From the NCBI GenBank assembly GCA_902798545.1, contig CADBWQ010000010.1, positions 103,329 to 167,328 of the forward strand: 64,000 bases of DNA. Direction: 5' to 3'. Below the pieces are notes generated by a model. It did no database searches. It saw nothing but the letters and a program-made list of their open reading frames with translations, and was not told where the DNA came from. Below, in pieces: positions 60,599 to 64,000 of this stretch (its first letter is position 1; the number at the start of each line of letters is the position of its first letter). Source of the DNA: Oscillospiraceae bacterium (GTDB taxonomy: Bacteria > Bacillota > Clostridia > Oscillospirales > Oscillospiraceae). The position numbers were made by a program, and so were the translations under genes.

Positions 60599-60808
60599 AT
60601 GGCTACTACAAATATTAATGTGCGCGTTGATAGTGAACTAAAATCCCAAGCAGAATCCCTGTTTTCTGACCTTGGAATGAATATGTCTACAGCAATCATT
60701 ATGTTTCTGAAGAGTGCCGTAAATCATGACGGCTTGCCGTTTGAGGTAAAGAGATTCCGAGGGAAATTGTTCCCTCTCATTGCGGCAGAGATCATTGGCT
60801 TTCCCTGA
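60599..60808 (+). pseudogene. Truncated RelB/DinJ-type antitoxin remnant
   Basis: 69 codons from an ATG behind AAAGGAG. The start TTNINVRVDSELKSQAESLFSDLGMNMSTAIIMFLK is a clear RelB/DinJ ribbon-helix-helix antitoxin, and GLPFEVKRF follows as in family members. Then the sequence diverges (GKLFPLIAAEIIGFP) and ends inside the 3' end of the convergent MFS gene. The toxin-neutralising C-terminus and any toxin gene are missing. It sits in an AT-rich patch (about 60330-60790) unlike its surroundings, a sign of transfer. Confidence 0.7.
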
Positions 60809-62015
60809 CCGTGTAACTCAGGAAAGCTGCTGCAGCAGCAAGCCCGGCACCGGTCAGCCAAATCAGATTATAACTTCCTGTGCGGGACACCAGAATTCCC
60901 CCCAGATAGGTGCTCAAAAAGCTGCCAATCTGATGGAAAACAAAAGCGGTACCGGAGAGCAGCCCCAGCTTCTTCGCACCGTAGAGCTTGCTCAGCAGGT
61001 TTGTCGTGGGCGGAACCGTTGCATTCCCAATCAGTCCCAGGAAAACCACAAAGAAATAGATGGCAAAAAGCGTCTTCGGCATGAGCAGAAACAGAATCAC
61101 CGCAACAGGGCGGAGCGCATAGAGCGTTCCCAGAACCCATTTGCAGCGTAGCTTGACACAGAGGAACCCTGCCAGAACAGGCCCGATCATCCCGAAGATC
61201 CCATACACCGTGAAGGCAAACGCCGCCGTCTGGCCGGAAAAGCCCAGGCTGAGGATCTGTGTGTAAAGCTGCGTTTCGATGATGGCCATGAAAAAGCCGC
61301 AGGTGAAAAAGGCCAGCGCCAGATGCAGAAAATCCCGACTTTTCAGAATACTCAGGATCGCCCGGCCGGTGATGGGCTCGAACGCCGCTTTTGTCTGTAC
61401 ACGGCCGGTTTCCGCCCGTTTCTCCGCAGAACGGAGCCAAATACAGAGGCCTGCGATCAATGCGGCAAGGATGGAGAGCCCGACCATGAGCGTCTGCAGT
61501 CCGCCCAAATCGAGCAGTCCCTGTGAGACGGGTGCGAGGATCGAACCGCCGATTCCGCCGGCACCGTTGATGATCCCGGAGACCGCTATGGCCCGTTTCT
61601 CCCCAAGGATGGGCGTAACTGCGCTCATCACAAGGCCGAACGCCATCGCACCGGTGCCGCCTCCGATCAACAGTCCGTAAATCAGATCCAACATCCAGAC
61701 ATGCGTACAAAGCGGCGTCAGAAGGAATCCCCCGCAGAGCATCATCGCTCCGAGCGCCAGGACGCCGGCATTTGTCCTTTTCAGCGCCAGCACTCCGAAT
61801 ACCGGCTGAGCCACTCCATAAAAGAGCTGTGCCAGTGCAATGGCGAAACTGATCGCTGCCGCATCAAAGCCGGTTGACTTCTCAATGGCTGAAGAGATCA
61901 GCCCGTAGTTGACCCGGACACCATTGTTCAGAGCATAGATCAGGCAGCCAACAAATGCAATGAGTATGACACTTCCTATATCGTGCTTCTGTTTTTGTTT
62001 TTTTTCGGCTTGCAT
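60792..62015 (-). CDS. Major facilitator superfamily transporter
   Basis: A 407-residue secondary transporter with 12 membrane helices in two six-helix halves and a basic 10-residue N-terminus. The layout resembles the oxalate/formate-antiporter-like and monocarboxylate MFS groups (LNNGVRVNYGLISSAIEKSTGF, GLIGNATVPPTTNLLSKLYGAKKLG). AAGGAGG precedes the ATG. It starts 12 bases after the natural stop of the MarR gene and was probably under its control. The substrate is unknown. Confidence 0.9.
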   Translation of the reverse strand: MQAEKKQKQKHDIGSVILIAFVGCLIYALNNGVRVNYGLISSAIEKSTGFDAAAISFAIALAQLFYGVAQPVFGVLALKRTNAGVLALGAMMLCGGFLLTPLCTHVWMLDLIYGLLIGGGTGAMAFGLVMSAVTPILGEKRAIAVSGIINGAGGIGGSILAPVSQGLLDLGGLQTLMVGLSILAALIAGLCIWLRSAEKRAETGRVQTKAAFEPITGRAILSILKSRDFLHLALAFFTCGFFMAIIETQLYTQILSLGFSGQTAAFAFTVYGIFGMIGPVLAGFLCVKLRCKWVLGTLYALRPVAVILFLLMPKTLFAIYFFVVFLGLIGNATVPPTTNLLSKLYGAKKLGLLSGTAFVFHQIGSFLSTYLGGILVSRTGSYNLIWLTGAGLAAAAAFLSYTVRESQ

Positions 62016-62027
62016 TGTGTTTCCTCC

Positions 62028-62469
62028 TTATACCTGCAACAGCTTTTGTCCGATCCGCAGCAGCGCTGCCGCGTCCTCTTCTCCCAATACAGCTCTTACG
62101 CGCTCCTGAGCAGACTCCTTAAAGGGGTACCGCTTGGCTCAGGGTTTTCCTGCCCTTATCCGAGAGCGTGAAGACTTTACCTCGCCCGCCTACTTCTTCA
62201 ATGAAGCCTCTGGCTTCCAAGGTCTTCGCATCACGCACCATTGTCGTGCGTTCAATTCCGGTCTTCTCTGCCCAGGCGGTCAGATTTCCGCAGCCCATAC
62301 GCTCGAGATTGCGCAGAAGACAGAACTGTGCCGTGTTTAGACCGGAATCCGCTGGGAAAGCCAAGATGAGAATGTCCTCTGTTTGCTGTAGAGTAAAAGG
62401 GTTATGCTCTGTAGATATAGTCTGCTTTCCGCGGAGCAGGATCAGCTGCGGGCTTGGCAGCATAGCCAA
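62028..62469 (-). pseudogene. Frameshifted MarR-family regulator
   Basis: One frame carries the winged helix (LNTAQFCLLRNLERMGCGNLTAWAEKTGIERTTMVRDAKTLEARGF) and stops early after SQAVPL at 62119. In another frame, immediately after, comes an intact MarR C-terminus (KESAQERVRAVLGEEDAAALL...LLQV) ending at 62028, next to the MFS ribosome site. One extra C in the run CCCC just before the stop explains the break. The 5' end lies over a nitroreductase remnant and the true start is unclear. Either a recent pseudogene or a sequencing error. Confidence 0.75.
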
Positions 62470-62545
62470 GGATCAGGTGGCCGATGCCCTCATAGTCGCC
62501 CTCTATGCCGAGCTCCTTTTTGTATTCCTCCTTAAAAGTATCATT
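62402..62545 (-). pseudogene. C-terminal fragment of a nitroreductase-type gene
   Basis: An open frame of about 45 codons reads FKEEYKKELGIEGDYEG, then GHLILGYAAKP and finally RKADYIYRA before its stop. This matches the last helix and FMN-phosphate tail of nitroreductase-family proteins. The rest of such a gene is absent; the radical SAM gene ends here instead. I read it as the stub left by a deletion. Its end overlaps the frameshifted MarR gene. Confidence 0.6.
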
Positions 62546-63437
62546 CACGATTTAGAATAGATCCTTCACCGCCGCGGGCGGGGATCTCATCCAGCCGGTT
62601 GGCAAGGTATGCGCGCATCTCCCGCACGGCTTCCAGCATGTCCTGCTTGTGCTTGGGCAGCCAACCCTGCATGGGCATGACATTGGACGGGTGCGAACTG
62701 AAATAGTAGCACTCATCCAGTTCCAAACGGCTGAGAAGCAGCTCCTGCTCATCCAGAAGCTCTCGGAAGGTACATTCCCGGAAAGCGCCGCTCTGCATTT
62801 CCACGTACAGCCTGCATCCCGGTTCGGCATGCAGGGTGCCGGTGAAGATCTGCCTGGGCTGCACGGCGTTGATCATGACCGCCGTGGCCTCCGCGTTTTC
62901 CCGCCACAGCTCTGCGCCTCCGCAGCCGAGGATGATGTTCAGCGTGAAATCATACCCCGCCTTTTTCAGCCTCAGCAGTTGTTCAATGCTCTCCTTCGCG
63001 GTGTGGCCCTTGTTCATCATGGTCAGCGCTTCGTCCAATCCGCTCTCCACGCCGATGTCCAGCCCATTGATCCCCGCGTCGCGCAGGCGGCGCAGTTCGG
63101 CGTCCGTCTTCCGGCGGATGTTCTGGATCGAAGCGTACATGGCGATGGTCTCGACCTTGGGGAGCTTCTGGTGGATCAATTCCGCGATCTTCAGTAAGCG
63201 CTCCGCGGGCATGGTAAACGGGTCGCCGTGCTCCAAGAACACTCGCTTGACGTCCGGGCAAAAGAGCGCCGCTTCGTCAAGATCGGCCTCCACCTGCTCC
63301 AACGGGCACATGGTGAAGGGGACGTCGTGATACATGTAGCAGAAAGTGCATTTGTTGTGGCTGCAGCCGGTGGTCACCTGCAGTAGCAGGGAGTTTGCCT
63401 CAAAGGGTGGACGATAAACGATTCCGGTGGTATTCAT
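62541..63437 (-). CDS. Radical SAM protein
   Basis: A 298-residue radical SAM enzyme of a Bacillota family with motif CSHNKCTFCYMYHDVPF, in which the first cysteine gap is four residues rather than three. Further parts are LEHGDPF (GGE-like), MYASIQNI, GLDIGVESG and NIILGCGG, giving the partial TIM barrel. No extra cluster-binding domain is seen, and the reaction is unknown. Its start overlaps the HxlR gene by four bases; its stop abuts the nitroreductase stub. Confidence 0.85.
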   Translation of the reverse strand: MNTTGIVYRPPFEANSLLLQVTTGCSHNKCTFCYMYHDVPFTMCPLEQVEADLDEAALFCPDVKRVFLEHGDPFTMPAERLLKIAELIHQKLPKVETIAMYASIQNIRRKTDAELRRLRDAGINGLDIGVESGLDEALTMMNKGHTAKESIEQLLRLKKAGYDFTLNIILGCGGAELWRENAEATAVMINAVQPRQIFTGTLHAEPGCRLYVEMQSGAFRECTFRELLDEQELLLSRLELDECYYFSSHPSNVMPMQGWLPKHKQDMLEAVREMRAYLANRLDEIPARGGEGSILNRE

Positions 63438-63787
63438 GGTTCTTCTTTCTTCGCAAGGTATTCGATGTACTCGTTGCCCCAGGTTTCAAGCGCAGAGATC
63501 ACGGGGCCGAACTTCCTGCCCATCTCTGTGAGCTGGTATTCCACCCGGGGCGGGATAGTTTCGTATTGGGTGCGCTGCACCAGGCCGCTTTCCTCCAGCG
63601 TTTTCAACTGAACGGACAGCGTGGCGTGGGTCATCTTCGGCATTTTCCGCAGAAGCTCGTTAAAGCGGATCGGGCCGTCTGCGAGATACAGCAGGATCAG
63701 CACTGCCCACTTGCCGGAGATCAGACTTTGCGCCGTAGCGTAAGGGCATTTTCCGAAGCGCTCCTCCAGCGATGTCTGCTTTTCCAT
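63434..63787 (-). CDS. HxlR-family winged-helix regulator
   Basis: A 117-residue regulator. CPYATAQSLISGKWAVLILLYLADGPIRFNELLRKMPKMTHATLSVQLKTLEESGLV is the classic HxlR fold with the conserved N-terminal Cys that senses electrophiles or oxidants in several members. It is coupled on both sides: its ATG shares a base with the stop of the upstream gene, and its stop overlaps the radical SAM start. Confidence 0.9.
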   Translation of the reverse strand: MEKQTSLEERFGKCPYATAQSLISGKWAVLILLYLADGPIRFNELLRKMPKMTHATLSVQLKTLEESGLVQRTQYETIPPRVEYQLTEMGRKFGPVISALETWGNEYIEYLAKKEEP

Positions 63788-64000
63788 CAGACGTCAAACT
63801 CCTCTTTCAAATCGAGCATCCCGCGGATCTCGGCATGACCGTTTTCCAGATAGAAAAGCCCCATCTCCCAGCCGTTTTTGTCATAGAGGTCCATGATCTG
63901 CGGCATCGCGGCCCGTACCTTTTCCAGCAGCGCCTCATCCTTGACAATCGTAGCCACACCGTCATAGCGCAGGAACTCTCCGCCGTTTACGGCAAGGACT
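63787..64000 (-). CDS. Pyridoxamine 5'-phosphate oxidase-family protein (partial)
   Basis: The last 70 or so codons of a gene that continues beyond the window. The visible part reads LAVNGGEFLRYDGVATIV, then MPQIMDLYDKNGWEMGLFYLENGHAEIRG, ending LKEEFDV. This resembles the C-terminus of small split-barrel flavoproteins of the pyridoxamine-phosphate-oxidase family that are often paired with HxlR regulators. Only the 3' end is seen, so cofactor residues cannot be checked. Confidence 0.7.
   Translation of the reverse strand, partial: VLAVNGGEFLRYDGVATIVKDEALLEKVRAAMPQIMDLYDKNGWEMGLFYLENGHAEIRGMLDLKEEFDV

Noticed and set aside
62119-62469. Complete 116-residue MarR protein as a functional short form
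   Set aside because: The missing family C-terminus is present immediately downstream in another frame, so a frameshift is the simpler reading.
1-64000. CRISPR arrays, tRNA or rRNA genes, insertion sequences
   Set aside because: No spaced direct repeats, no tRNA cloverleaf-like stretches and no transposase with inverted repeats were seen on reading; a small or diverged RNA could still be missed by eye.

Overview
The window reads as one contiguous stretch of a GC-rich (mid-50s % by eye), strictly anaerobic Bacillota chromosome, most likely a gut-type Clostridia relative. The grounds are class III fructose-1,6-bisphosphatase, the oxygen-sensitive ribonucleotide reductase pair NrdD/NrdG, a Re-type citrate synthase, an Asn T-box, sigma-A promoters with AGGAGG ribosome sites, and a SpoIIE-type phosphatase. 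Most genes look native. Foreign or eroding material is confined to the left edge (XRE regulator plus large serine recombinase) and the right end (an AT-rich scar with a relic antitoxin, a frameshifted MarR gene and a nitroreductase stub).

Layout. 0-2 kb: recombinase module. 2-8 kb: DUF2804 protein, a FUSC-type membrane protein fused to a catalytically dead HAD domain, an aminotransferase, and a MATE exporter coupled to a cytidylate-kinase-like protein. 8-20 kb: a very large c-di-GMP protein (REC-GGDEF-EAL-TM-sensor-TM-HAMP-GGDEF), a CoA-transferase, a propeller/SpoIIE phosphatase receptor, and a MerR regulator divergent from a Tat-exported flavin reductase with a MerR-type 19-bp spacer promoter. 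20-29 kb: inositol-phosphatase-like protein, GH13 amylase, a polar amino-acid ABC importer joined to a CntK-like racemase, a zinc-ribbon/TPM membrane pair, Hsp33. 29-33.5 kb: a Re-citrate synthase, GntR and isocitrate dehydrogenase operon for the oxidative TCA branch toward 2-oxoglutarate. 33.5-36.6 kb: a TrpXYZ-type ABC importer under a tyrosine-codon leader-peptide attenuator. 36.6-48 kb: TauE/SafE permease, pyridoxal kinase, a sugar ABC importer without its own ATPase, an N-acetylhexosamine-kinase-like gene, and a DUF4956/VTC/CotH cluster. 48-57 kb: HU, Fbp, DHFR/thymidylate synthase, and an nrdG-nrdD(glutaredoxin)-trxB cluster behind NrdR-like boxes. 57-64 kb: LysR, asparagine synthetase under a T-box, and transporter/regulator genes with signs of decay.

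How the parts fit. Several loci concern amino acids: aminotransferase, two amino-acid importers, racemase, citrate-to-2-oxoglutarate carbon for glutamate, and Asn synthesis under a T-box. dNTP synthesis is represented by DHFR/ThyA divergent from the anaerobic reductase and its reductant supply. The strongest novelty candidate is the tyrosine attenuator at 36.37-36.56 kb. It has a 20-codon leader peptide with five Tyr codons, a 9-bp hairpin involving those codons, a 12-bp antiterminator and an overlapping terminator, all upstream of an aromatic-type ABC importer. That is a trp-like ribosome-mediated device in a phylum where T-boxes normally do this job.
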